This document shows positions 12,601-26,500 of a DNA stretch of 64,000 nt, one piece after another. A program made the translations under genes and the position numbers. Origin of the DNA: Centropus unirufus (taxonomy: Eukaryota; Chordata; Aves; Cuculiformes; Centropidae). Numbering within the stretch: position 1 is the first letter of the stretch; the number at the start of each line of letters is the position of its first letter. Where the stretch lies: the NCBI GenBank assembly GCA_013397695.1, contig VYZI01000084.1, positions 2,040,802-2,104,801 on the forward strand. Direction: 5' to 3'. The notes beneath the pieces are model-generated. The model did no database searches. It saw only the letters and a list, made by a program, of their open reading frames with translations, and was not told the DNA's origin.

Positions 12601-15600
12601 TACTTCTAGACACAGTATATGCAAGATGAGAGGAAGCCTGGCTGAGACGGACAAGGCTCTTGTTTCTTAGAGCTCTGTGGAATTGTTTGAAGAAGCCACA
12701 GGTCCAAGCGTTCCACTCAGAGAATAAGGCAGAGTTGAAGTGAGACCAATTAGGGGCAAATGGAAACCATATGCGATTTTAATGAATCAAGGAGCTGGTG
12801 CACATGGCTAACTGCTGCAGGAGCATTTACTGCCTGAAAGGAATGTGCATCTGGCATTGATCATTTCCCAACCCATCAAGTGAGCAGTAACATGGAAAGC
12901 AAATTGAAGCATATGATGAGAGATGAACTGCCTAAAGAAAGTTAGGGGAGCAGCCTCTTCAAGGAGAAAACATGTCCTTTTCCTGGATAGAGTTGCAAGC
13001 GAGGCTCATCCTCCCTTTCTGCATATCATGATAATAAACAACTAGAATGAGTGCTAGTCATTAAAATGGATCGAGTGGTATTTTGAAGAACCTACCACAA
13101 CCACAAAAATCCCATTCTGGTTAACATGGGACAGGCTTTTATTCCCTTGAGATCATGGGCACTGTTTAAAGAAAAAGTACTGTTGATCCTTAGTAAGGGT
13201 AATACACAGTCTTCAAATATGATGTCTGTTGTTGCAAGTATTCATATGAAGTTGCTTTTACATGTAGATAAAAATGGGTACACCAGGAGGAAATCCGAGC
13301 CTGAAAAGGCAGTGCAGATGTACCTTTCCATTCTTTTTTCTTTTTGACTGCAAAATTCCCAGGAAGTTTCCATTGTTGAGAAAGAAAAGTCCATCGCCTG
13401 CAGAGCTGTAGCTAAGTTGCTCTACTAGGACATGGTCATGCCTCCTGCAAGTTGTGTTGCAGCTTGATATCTGGTTCTCAGAAAAAACCCACTATGTTTA
13501 CCTAGCAGGTAGGAGGCTGTTCGCATATATTACAAGAGAGAAGGAAAAAAGATGCTCTGATCTAGCACTCAACACTGTATACAGTGAAAGTCCAGAGCTG
13601 AACCTGGTAGATGCTACTTCATATTTAATATAAGAGTGAAACATCAAAAAAGCCAGATATATAGAACTGGCATGACTTAGTGCTCCTTAGTGCTACACCC
13701 CCTCTGTGGGATAGCTGGAATTAACAAGCATAATGAATTCTTCATTGTATTTTTCAAGAGGCAGTAGAAAATTCTTGAGCCAAATCTGCCTGTTTATTTG
13801 TCTTCCTTAACACAGCACACAATCTATAAATGCACGGGAGCCTACACCCAAGTGGTCCAGCAGCAGGAGGAAGGAATCCTGCTAAAAAGAACATCTGAAA
13901 ATCATTTTCTTCTGCACATTAGAAATGGGGCAGCTTTGACAGCCCACATAAACCTTTCAAAACAGGGAGTATCAAAAGCCACAGGCCTGGACACTCCCTG
14001 CTTCAGCAACTGACTTCAGAGGACTCTCCTTCCTTCAGCACCTCACCCAGCTGGGATGGGTGCCAGCATTCTGCAAGGAGGCTGCACTCCACTGATCACA
14101 TGGTTTACAGTCAATTTTGCACGTAGGAGCTATAGAGAGGAAGAACTGTTTGGGAACATGGATAGATTTCAAGGGTACTGGGTGGGCCCGCAAATTCCTT
14201 CCTGCATTAGAAAACTTGCATTAAACTGATAGGCTAAGCAGCTGTCCACACCAAAGAGGTATACATATTTAACCAGGTCAGGCCTATATGTGCTGCTCTG
14301 CTGCTCCTGTTTGCACTGGATCTGATAGGACCTAGTATTAGGCCTGATGGACCCTAGAATTAAACCTGTATTCAAACAATTTCTCCTGCGAAAAACCAGT
14401 ACCCACCATTCTTGAGCCATTATTAATTCTTTAGGAGCTGATTGCCTATGCAGACTGTTCACATACAATGTACGTGTCTATGACACAGTTCTGGTTTACC
14501 ATAATGCTTAAGGAATTTTATAATTGCCAAGTTTATTAATGTCTATCCAGTAACCACAGTCATTAATACTATGTAGCTGACCTTAGCTACATGAAGAATT
14601 TTACCCTGGAGGCTGAGCACTGCCTTAAGTGTAACACTTCAATCCTGACACAGCGTTCACTAAAGCAAGTAGAAAACCCGAAGTCCGGAATCTGCCTCTT
14701 ACACCACAACTCCCAGACTACAGGTCAAGGTCATAACAATATTGGGGCAAACATCACACTGACCAGTTTGACCACCTATCCAGAACGTTCCAGGATCCCA
14801 TGTAGTTCCCTGTCATGTGTTACGAAACATAATCCATCATCTTGGACCGTCAAAGGGATATTGAAGGCCAGAAGAACTCAGTCTTGATTTGTTGTGGGAG
14901 TAAGGTTTAAAAAAAAGAGGATAATTACATGAGACATCTCATGAAAGAGGTAATGAGAGACCTGGAAGCCTAAGAACATTTATAAGCAACAACTGTCTAA
15001 GTGAGTAACATAAACACTGCACACTGTACATTCTCCAGCTCTGAAGACACAGGATTTTGACTGTGCAATAGCAGGCAGACACTGGCTGGTTACCTTTTTT
15101 TCCTTCAAACTAGCTAAAGCTGTTCCATAGAAACTTGGGTGGAGAGAGAAACAGTATCATCATCTCAGTCTTCTGTTACCCAGGCTTCCTCCATACCTCC
15201 ATCTTTACCTGGACACTTGCAAGCCGCCCGGTGCTCCCAATGCAATATTAAAGAGATGTAACTCTTAGCTAGATTTCTATAAGCACAGAGAATACACAGA
15301 AGGGTTAACAGTGCCTGTCTGCTGTTGATTGCTGACCTTTTTTTTCCTGCACAACATATACAAATCCAAGACTAACCCATACTGTTTTAATCCTAGTCAG
15401 TATTGCTAATTAGTGTTTTTTAGATGGAAATTCCCAAGTCTGACCACACAAATCATCACTGATGGAGGTTTACTCAAAGCGAACCTACCAGTCAGTTAAC
15501 TAATCTGTAATACTGGACTTGAGAGTTTCACAAAGTATTCTTACCAAATACTTCCATAAAATTCCAATGTGGGGGATATAAGCCTGCATTCTGGTATCAC

Positions 15601-18600
15601 TTCTTAGATGTCCTTGTAACTTTTTAGAAAAGAAAAAACAGAAGGTCACAAGATATGGTTGGATAGTCATTTCAAGGCCACCCTGGTACGGTGATCGCTA
15701 TTTCTGAATGCTTTAAGGCCCATTAACTGTTTTGGGAGGCAGAAGTTCCCTGGACACCGCACTACTGAATGTTTACAGACAAGGGTAATCATTTCCAGGA
15801 TATAGACCAAGCTTGACGGCCTCCTGCCTGTCTAGGTCTCCTCAGACATTGCTGTAACAGGATGATTTTGGCAAAGTAATGGACCATCCTCCCAAGAGCC
15901 AGCTTTTCCAGGCTCCAGTTAAGCTCGCACCTGGAAACACAGGTGTAAGCATGTTTAAATATTGACAGGGAGGGAACTAAAAGAAATACAAGGGGAAATA
16001 CCTCGTCTCAGTCCACTGGCAGCAGCACAGCCACGAACTTGTTTGTTCATTAATGCAGCAAACCCAAGGAGAACTGTCTATTGCCAAGGTCTGGAGCAAG
16101 AGAAGGCCATGCAAATTTGTGTTTTAAAGGGAATTCTCATCATTCAGAAAAAGCTAACTATAAACCCCAGAGGAATAATGAACTGGCGTCTTTCCCAGTT
16201 TGAGAGGTAGTGTATAACCCGATCAAAGCCTGCACTTCCACAAGGGGAGGCTGTTACTGTTAAACCACCAGGGATAGGACTGGTAGAAATCTTTCTGGAA
16301 ATGCTTTTTCCTGTCAGGGAAAAGTTCGGTTTTACTTAAGTCACAAATTTCTAAGGAATTGTTCATTCAATAGAAAACAAGTTGGTGGAATTGTTTTCTA
16401 TATTTCTTGTCACAAAAACTGAGACCTATTTTCATCCTGAATCATCATTTCTCTTGAACCACACTTGATCTAAATAAACATGTTTTGGAATGATACCTTT
16501 GCTCAAAATGTCCATTTTGAAGTTACCCTTCAAAACTTTACATTCAGATGCATCAGAATCACTTTTGCCAGGAAATTCCGTGCTGAAGACATTGATAATT
16601 TCATTTTTCTCTCATGGAATAAGTTTCCACCATTTCAAAATTCTCCATGGAACATAAATTCTGGCCCTCTCCAGCAAGTTCCTAGACTTTCAACTGTACA
16701 AATTAGAGGTGACAACAAGCAGCTCTAATGACAGAAGCAAAAGTAAAATCTATTTTTCCCCTAATTTTTTCAGAAGCATCAAGTAAATTCATCCGATGAG
16801 AGCTGCAGGTGCTGAGAACTGGCATCATTTCAAACAGTAAGCCATTTTCCCCTGTGATCTCAAAGAGTATCTAAACTAAAATAAGCATTCAACATCAGAG
16901 GTCAGTTCTTTAATTCGCTGTGCCAATAAAAGTGCATCAACACTGCAGACTTCAAATGGACATCCTAGAGCTATCTTTAAAATGCGACTTAGGATACCAC
17001 AAACACACAAATTTAATCTATTCCTCAAGTAAAACATTGGCCCGCTGAGTGCCTGAACTTTGAGACTGCAGGCAAGTCAGCAAGTCAATCCTGTGACAAA
17101 TGCCTTCCTACTTTTTCCTTTCTAACCTTCCAACATTTTAAAGCAGTATTGTTTGATTGCAGGCTGCTTCCTGAAGCTGCTTCCTTCAACTGCCTGTTGA
17201 ACCCAGTGGGAATCTTCCCACTGATTTCAACTGGAGCAGGATCAGGCCCTAAATAATTAGCGGTGGAATCCCTAGACTTAGGAACTGAACAGCTGTCTCT
17301 GCCTTTCCAAAAGAGAAAGAAGGAAAGTTATTCCTGCAGCTGTTTTCCCCCGAAGTTCCTTCACTCCAAACTGTAACAGGACTGGAGGGAGGGGGAGAAG
17401 GTGGAATTTTAATAACCCGTAAAAAGGAGCATGGGCCATTGCGCAGCAGGTCTTTCAGTTCTACTCAAGCAGGGTCACTGCTGCCAGGCTCAGACAGCCT
17501 TAAGGGCACGGGAAAAGTCGTCCTCTTGTTTTCACATCTCATTCACAGAATGGATAACGAGGGGGAGGGAGGAATCAGCTTTTGGGTTAATTAGCACCAT
17601 GAACAGACAGCTGCATTGTCATTAAAAGTTCAAGAAGTCATCAGGGTCATCAGTGAACAGCGAGATGTACACACTTGCACACGAGGCACACGTCGAAGCC
17701 TGGGCTTTTAGCAGCCTTGCTCAGCTCTGAGTTTCCACTACCCCAAGGGACCCTGAGTCAAGAACGCTGAACTGTTGCAGCTCTGAGGAGAAGACAGAAG
17801 CACAAAAGCCCTCCCTCTGAATAGCAGATGTTCATCACCTTGGAAATGCTTAATTTCACACTTAATATACCAACTAAGAATAGTTACACAGCTTTTCTCC
17901 CCTGAGAAGAATCAGAGGTGTGGCTTAACAATGTACAGTCTCATGTCCGCTCCTGATGTTCTGTGGGATAAGCAGAACCCCAGTTAACAAAATCAGGTTA
18001 CTGGTGCACGCCGTTTCCTTTTACCGCTTCCTTCCACAGGCAGGGAAGCTGAAGGGGTGCAAATGTGTATTAGCAAATCCAGAAATGAGCATGTATGAAA
18101 AATAATGAAAATATAAAGTCTCTAAAATGACAGGGATTTCTATTAATAAGGTTTGGAGCAGTGCTAGCCTCAGAAAGCCGCAAATTATCTTAAAAACAAA
18201 ACGAATAAATTATCCAGCTATGTCAAACAGCCACAAATTACATTCTCATTACCACAGTTTGCAGTAACTTTTTCTGGTGTGGGTCCTTAGTGAAAAAGCA
18301 CCAGAAGTAAGGATTCTCCTGCCACCTTCCTAGCAGGGCGGGGAAGAAATACAGCCTTGAATAGCTGAAGCACTGCCTCGTCCTGTCAGCTGTAGTTTTG
18401 CTGCCAATACATTTTAAAACCAAAATGGGGCTGAAACCATGACCACTGTAGTGCAATCTCACCAAACTGTATTTCTCCTTTTCTGGGTGAGAGAAACACA
18501 GATCCTGCTTGCTCTTAGTTCTACATTGGCAGACAAACATGTAGCTAGCTTGTGAGTGTATAATTCCATTCAGTGCTTGGACTTTGCCAAGGGAAATTAC

Positions 18601-20536
18601 TCTGGGAATGCAGAAAAAAAAGATTTATTTTTTTTTGGTTATTTTAACCATCATAGCTCTGATTCTAGTGTACACTAGTTGTCACATAACTGAATTTCAG
18701 AACATTTATGACAATACAGCTGTTGCAGCAACTCTAGTGGAGATGCTCTCATGAGAGAAAAAATAGAATAAAGAGATAGTAAGAAAATCAGTGGGACAAC
18801 AAAATGCATCAGTACTTCAGTTCTAGTTGCCCAAGTTGAGATGGCTGCTGTGAGCTCGGGAGTCCATGTGGGCAACTCCTTTGATTTCTTTCCCTCCCAA
18901 TTCAGGAATATAAGTATTTTTTTGAACAAAACCTGCCTTTTCCAGATTTCTCCATGGTGCAGCCTGCTGGTGCTGTCTCAAAACACCATCACAGTCATCT
19001 TTCAATGACAACTTTAGTCAATCCTTCCTTGTTGCTCCACATATACACTGAGGAATACATGGTGGAAGGAACCCTGCCACGTGCTGACCTTCTGATGGCT
19101 TGATGAGCAAATACAGAGCCGGCACAAAAATGTGGCTCCCTAGGTGTGCCAAGGCAACTATCACCCCAGAACCCTGTTATGTTTGCTCCTCTGCCCATCT
19201 GTGACAAAGGCTGCCTAGCCAGGATGTGTGTATGCAATGTTGTCAAATTCAGAGGAGGGAAGCTTCGAACAGAACAAAGGACAAAGTTTACGTCAATGGC
19301 CCAGGCTGCCATGCTGCATAAAAGACAAACAGGAAAGAAAGACACGCTGCTTTTCTTTACCTTACCTCTTCCAACAGCCATTAGCTCTGGAGGAAATTGG
19401 TATGAGAAGGGGAGTCAGAAACAAACATGAGATCTTGCACTAACAGGAAGGAACCTATTGGTTTGAAAACTTTCCGGTACTAGTGAAAGCTTTGTTTCCC
19501 ATCCAGCTAAATACACAGGTACTGTCTGCTTTTTTCAATCCGCACTATTTCTTCAACCAATTTAAACTCGGCATAGGAATAAAGGCTTCCCAAGGAATAA
19601 AGGCCAGTGAAGACCTGCTTCCGACTTTACTTGTAGTTCTTTCAAGAGTCAGTCTGTTTGAAAGGATCTAGTTACCTTTGGATCAAGCCTACTCCAGCAG
19701 GCTCCTGCTCAGTCACACATTTATACCACACAGATTTATTAGTCCTAGCTTTATAGTCTCATAATTATTTGGCATCAGGAGAATCCTGAGTGAATAGATG
19801 ATTCCTATCCTGTTGGCCTCTCAATCAAATAGAAAAAGAGCAAATGGGAATATACTGGCAAATTCAAGAGATAGTTGTAATTTAGAATGCATGTGGGAGG
19901 TAAATTAGACATTCATATTGATAACAAAAAAAGACTCTCCAGCATTAAAATAACAAATGTTTTTAAAGAGTGTTGGAAGGTACTTGAAACTGCAGGGCTA
20001 GAATCAGTCTCTAACTACGAGGCATTAGGATGACAGCTACAGAAGGAGGCAATGGAAAAGTCAGACTATCCCACATCAGGCTTCTCGGAGGTATATTTTA
20101 ACAGCATCAGAACTTAAGCCTAGCTGGATGATGCATACTGTCTATACTCACTATCACTGATGCTGCTGCAAGGGTGTTTGCTTCAAAGTAAAGGTGTTAA
20201 AGGGAAGATATTGATAAGGGTCATTGGCTGTTTGCAACCAGGTCTAGTCAAGCTTTTCTCCAAACGGATTATGCTGCACTAAAACATTCCTGTGATAATT
20301 TGGGATCTCTTAACATACCACCTAGAAATTCTGTGTGATGTTAGGGAATCCTCTATTTCTGTGCTTCTCCATAAAGCTACAAACTGTTGCACAGTGGGGG
20401 GAAGTCAGGACAGCTGCTTAATTCTATTGAAAATATACTGTTTGTAGAGAAAATGGAAACGGACTTACTGAAGTCTCCTTTTTATCTTGATCCTCTAAGG
20501 AAATAACCATCTAAATCCTTAATCCCTCACCCCCTT
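9641..20536. other. Intronic DNA without recognised genes (middle of TIMP3 intron 1)
   Basis: Unique-looking sequence with short A- or T-rich runs. The longest frame (10240-10650, minus, 136 codons) has no recognisable domain and is treated as chance. A short ancient-repeat motif lies near 17,208-17,260. Confidence 0.7.
17208..17260. repeat. Possible ancient amniote non-autonomous repeat fragment
   Basis: TTCCCACTGATTTCAACTGG followed by AGCAGGATCAGGCCCTAAAT matches the 'ttcaatgggagcaggatcaggccc' signature of old sauropsid dispersed repeats. Only a short core is left. Confidence 0.4.
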
Positions 20537-20591
20537 GGGAAAAAAAAAGAAAAAAGGAAAGAAAAAGGGGAAAAAAAAAGAAAAAAAGGAA
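20537..20591 (+). repeat. Pure purine tract (A/G, 55 bp)
   Basis: An uninterrupted A/G run made of A8-9 blocks separated by G and GGGG. On the template strand of TIMP3 transcription it is all purine. Such tracts are prone to length variation and can adopt triplex structure. Confidence 0.85.
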
Positions 20592-23500
20592 CAGGTGCTG
20601 CTCTTCATGTTTAGAGAAGTCCAAAGGGCTTAAGAGCTCATCCGGTTCTTACCCCCAGCACAATCCTTTGCAATGCTGAGCCTCTTGCACAGGAACTGCT
20701 GCTCTTGTCTTCCCACGCTTTTCTGGGTTTGTGATTTTTGCCCTGCAGGATGCTCAGTGAGGGCCCTGTATTTCGTGCCTACTGAAGTGCTGTACATGAT
20801 AGCTACTTAAGTGCCCAAAGGGGTCACTTTGCTGTTTTACTTCCTCTTGGACTGATCCTCTTCACCAGTGCACTTAAGGTACACATTATTGCTAGTGCTA
20901 TACTTTCCCATGCAGTGTGGTCCCTCAACTACTGTCTCCTGTTCCTTCTTAAATAATTTTTCTTCACCCTCCCTTCTCCAAATACCAGAACATTCTCAGC
21001 TTTTAGCTTGCTGCCATATGTAATATATTATTTATTGTTTACTCAGAAACAGACCCATGTACCTTAGTCCAGCAGTGAGTATGATGAACACGGAGACTAT
21101 TTTATTGTAAAAGACTACATTTCCCCAGGGAAATCGTGCACTTTATATGGGTGGGTCTAAAGGCTGTTTCATATCATCACCTCAAACTCTTTTTATCTGT
21201 AATGTACAATTCTCTAGACCTAGGAAAGGCAGGCAGGATATTTATAGCAGTGTCAGAAGAGGCAGGAAGTAGGAAACTGGGGAGGGTGTTTGGAAAGTGT
21301 ATAAAGGGCTTGGAACACTGGAGCCAGCCTGGAACTCCTTCCCCCAAAAGAACGTGGAGCTGAAGAAGTACCTAGGGAATAGCTGGTTTTCTACAGATAT
21401 CCTCTGGCTCTCCCTCCTGTACCTGTTGCTTTTCCAACACCAGCCATTTCCTGTCTTTCAAAGTCAAGTGGAAGTTTTCCATTCTGTGGTTTTCCTGTCT
21501 TGGTACAAGTAAGTACATTTTTTCTCTTATATTTTAACTATTTAGAGACTAACACCAAAGTCTGCTCACTAGGGGGAGAGCTTCCTACTTACAGTTGATC
21601 CAAGAAATTTGAGAGGGCTGATTAAAGGTCAGAGAAGCAAGATCTTTGCTTGTCCATGTATTCACTGAGCATTAGAGATTGAACTTGTCTGAACAAATGC
21701 TTCAGTGCTCCTCTATAGAAAATTAACAGACTAACATAATGTCAGCAGGCCTCCCTGCAGGCTACACTGTAGTAACACCCAATACTGAGGGAAATATGGA
21801 GAAAAGGAAACAGATATTGAAGTCCACACGTTGTAATCAAAACACAACATGAGGGAGTAAAAATTCACGTCCTTCAGCCTAGGCCAGCAGGAGCTTGGGT
21901 CATTTTGAACATGGCCTTGTGGAACAGGAGTACTCCTGTTTCCTATGTGCAATATTCTTTTTAATCGGGGAGCAAGACGTAATAATGCGTTGTCTTCGTG
22001 CTGTTGCATGAACCTAGGTCTTTTCATGTCAAAGTAAAGGAATTAAGAAGGGAAAAACTATAAAGACTCTTTTTCATCTTTAAGCCCTTTCATGTACCTT
22101 TCTTTTCTTCCACAAAAAACTAGTTCGAAGCTCTTAAGAGCCGGCAGGATTACAATGCTCTGATACTTTAATAACAGATGGCTAACTAAGGAAGATTGTA
22201 GACTTTTCATTAGAGAGTATATTTTTCTCCAGAATCAATAACAAATATGTGTTTAACAATGGCTCTGCCATTTGCATGCTCTCCTTTTGTCTCCTGACTG
22301 CAGTGGGCCAGGTTACTACATCACGTACACCGAAAGTAACTTTAGACAACATGTTACATCTGGCTTAATGTCATGCGCTTCTCCTGCTGTGCAATCTGCA
22401 TCATTTTCCAGCTAAGATGTATTTGCCTTGTAACTCACCTGGCAGAAATAAAAGGAGCCCGAGTCCTGCACACACACTCCTGCAACTCATCCTTCTTGAA
22501 GGGCTATTTGGAGGAACTTTGAATTCATCTGAATGGAAGAGGGTAACAGCTTGGCTGCAGTCCAGATAAGTGTGTGTGCCCTGTCCACGGCTAGTCTACC
22601 CACTCTGTTTTTTTCAAAACTTAAGCCTGGATTGTCAGAGCTGTTAAGAGACCAATCAGTAGAACATCAGATTGTTTTACATGGGTTCTCCTACTTATGT
22701 GTTCCCTGAAAACACAATATCTCTTCACTCTTGTGGGTGGATTAGATCCACCTTGGGCATGCCTCACATAGTTTCAGAAGGGGTGGCATACCATCTGTGA
22801 CAACTAATGGCTCTTCTTAGCTTGACAGCCTATATCTAGTAGTTCATCAGTGTTTCCACACAGCAGCTCTCCTTCTTCAGTAACCTTTCTCTCATCTTTA
22901 TACTCCAAGACTGGCCTTTGCCACTCCCTAGAGCTCCTAAATACCTCTCTCATTACAAGTTTCCCATGCAGCCTGTGACTGTGATCATCCTCGTCCTCCA
23001 CCTGCAACAAGGACAGTGGTTTTCAGAGCTGAGCCCACTGACACAGACCACTGGTTCCCCACCAGCACAACCCAAGACCTTATCTCCAAGCTGACCTTAT
23101 CTCCAGCCTCTCCAACAGTCTCCCCCAGCACTCCTCTCTCTGCTGTTTCCTGGTGCATTTCATTCCCAGGGGGGACACCCCAAGTCGCACCCCTTCTTGC
23201 CAAATTAAAACTATATTCTACGTAATGGGCAAACCATAGCTGATATGTAGTGAGGTTTGGTGTTATTTTATGCATATGCATATATCTGCTATTTAACTTG
23301 AGTTTTATTGTCTGTATACTGTTTCTAGGGGCTGAAATTGCCCTTTGGAAAGGACTTACATAAACACTACTGGGAATTTGGGCTATTCATAGTCAACATT
23401 TATTTTACCAGCACACAACTCAAGAGACTTCTGTCTGGTTTCCTAAATACTCCCAGCACCTTCTCTAGCAGGCAACAATGCTGAATAAATAAAATAATCA

Positions 23501-26500
23501 GGTTTGTGTAAAACTACTCCCATTTTTATGTTATTAGATACTGTCAGTTAATGCACTAAATCTTCAGTCTGGTAACTCAAAGGGATTACTATACAGTACA
23601 AAGTTAACTTTCTTTAACAATAGTAGCTGCCTAGTGTTTGTAACATCCATTTTAGAAACCTGAAACCATCACGTCATATACTGCTTTGATAAAAGAAGGT
23701 GAAACACTGCTGAGACCAGTGACACTGCACCTGCTTTACAGAAGTTATGAGGTTGGTCCATTATTTCCTTTCCATACTGATAACTGAGACAGATTTTAGA
23801 TCTAGTATAAAAAGGTGCAAGTCCATTTAAACATCTTGGTCTCATTTATTGCAGGCCCAGCAGCATCCTAATCCTTTCAAACAGCAGAAATTTGAAATTC
23901 ACTGGTTAGTATTCCTTTCTCAAGTTATTCCAAAGCAAATGCAATTTAACCCTCGTTTTAAATAAGGGCTGAGCTCACAAATAATGCTGGTAGCAGAGTC
24001 AATGGAGGGCAGAGCACCAATAGTCTTGGCACGGTCTTTCAGTTATCTGCTCTAGAGGAAGAGCTCTGCGTTTTAATAATGCTGCAGCACTGGACCTCCC
24101 TCCTTTGTGCCCCGAGTGGTTAGACATGGAGGGTTACCAAAGAGGTTGACCTACAGCTCTGCCATTTGCAAGAAGTGCCCAGTGCCATAAAGCTAAGGAA
24201 AAGTTAAGACAGTCTTGCAAGAGTTCCAGATGTAGCCAGCTGCTCTGATCAACTTTCTCTCAGAAGTCTATGTAAGGCATACGTTGCTTAAAGAGCAGTA
24301 AGTATCCATTAAAGTCACACTAGTAAAAATTTCATGTCCACATGTGGAGGTTCTTTGGAGGTTTAGATGTGTTACAGTAGGCTTTTAAGTTTAATGAACT
24401 CTGCATCTGCTTAACTAATTGGCACTTGAAGGCCCAGCTTCCCTCTCTTTACACTGCTATCATTTCAGCAGCATCATTTAAGTAACTTCCAATTTATAAC
24501 ATCATGTGAGAGACAGATTCATACCCTGAAAGTCTAGAGCAATAAGCAGCACATCAGAGCAAAAGCCTCTTCCTCTTGAACAAAAAAAAAAGCCAAACAA
24601 AAAAAACCCCCATAAATCTTATAATTAAAAGAAAACGCAACCACATGCACTGCAGACAACATTAGGACTGAAATTAGTCTCTCAGCTTAGTCTGTTTTAG
24701 AGCTGGCAAGCACAGCATGCCTGGCCTTGCCTGCTAACTCAAACCAAGCTGTCTTCTCAGGTTTACTAGCTCTTATGAACTTCCAGAGAGCATCCGGTGA
24801 AAGTTTCATTTAACAACAAGACCTCCTGCCCAGACCAAAGAGGCTCCTTTCTTCAGTGTTGTGTGCTCGGCTGGGCTACATAAGAGCACCACATGGTATT
24901 GGAGCTGTGAGAAAAAAGACATTTGACCTCAGAAAACATCGTTACATCAAAAAACTAAGTTTTCATCCTAATTATTTTAACATCTAGTTAAGGCCAAGGT
25001 GACTCACTGGGTGTTCCTACTCAACACTCTTGGTCCCACCCACCATGACTGTCAGTGGGATTATGCATGTGGACAAAGATGCATTTCATCAGATGCCAAT
25101 CCATTTGCCATGTCTAAGAGATTCTGAAAGGGCAGGACTAACTGTGTTTAGTATCTTGGAAAATGTGAAGTCCAGTGACGAAACTGAGAATGAATGAATG
25201 TGTCACCTTGTGCCACTACTCCTATGGTTAAACAATCAAATCTGCTCATTCTGAATAACAGGAATGAACAAAGCAGGACTTTTCCCATCCTAGATGAAAA
25301 CATTTGCTATGCTAGAAAATACTGATATTGCACATGGCAGTACGTAACTACATTCCCACCAGTCAGCTTCTTCCCAGAAACATTAGAGGAGCAGCTGGCA
25401 GGTAGAGAGCTCTCAAGAACAGGTGAGAAATCAGTGAAAATAAGAATGAAAGAAATGTCTAGATATAGCAAAGAGCTCCAAGACTCAATGTTGAAACATC
25501 TAGCTCTCTATTGGCTAAGAGGTTTTGCTGGACTATCTTCCGGCTCCCGCAGGAAATCTGGAGCAAGCAGATGCTATAGTAACAAGATACCAAAGGAGCT
25601 TTATATGACTTTGTGCACTACATCTTCCAAACAGTAATTTCCACCACATTTTTTAATACATTCCTTTGGAAAGGTGACAAATTCTAGATTCTAAAAGATG
25701 ATCTCTTTACTATATGCTTCAATTGTCAATAACCAACAAAACCAACAAATAGCCAGCTTCTATTTCCACTTCTATTAAATACAATGGTCATTATTCTGTC
25801 AGAAAATCAGGCACAAAGAACACCCTCTTTCACCACATTTTTACTATGGACATAGAAATTCCATAAAAGTTAAACAAACCTCCTCAATTTCTTACCACAC
25901 AAAATGGAATTCATCGTACTTTAAAAACAAAAGTTTTACAGTGCACGTTTCAGATTTCCTGCTTCTAAAATGCCTCAAAGGGAAGTCCAGTCTAACAATG
26001 AAACCACATCATTACTTCATCAACAAAGACTGATTCCAAAGCAGATATAACATTTTTGCAGCCATTAACATAGCATGCAACCCACGAATTTTCTTGAAAT
26101 TCAACTCAACTCAAAAGATTGATATAAAAACTAATTGGAACTGGTTTACTTTAACTTTTTAATTAATTTGGTAGGCCATACATATCTGCCTTAAAAGATA
26201 ACACAGCACACATGACCTCACTACAGAGACTATGTCAAGGCAAAGAATGGATGTTCAAAATCTCATGTTTGATCAAGTTGTTCTGCATATCTCTTTCAGC
26301 TTATTGATGAGAGGGTGGAATGATCAATTCAAGAAAACCAGTGAAAGAAAAAGATCAGGTTTTCTATTAGGTGATTAGACTTCGGAATAAATTAAAAAAA
26401 TAATAAATCGCAAGTTTCCTCCTTTTCTGATGTCTCTTGCTATTCCCATATCACATTCTCAGTTCAAAGGAAGGTAGCCACTGCAGGTGCTGTGAACTCC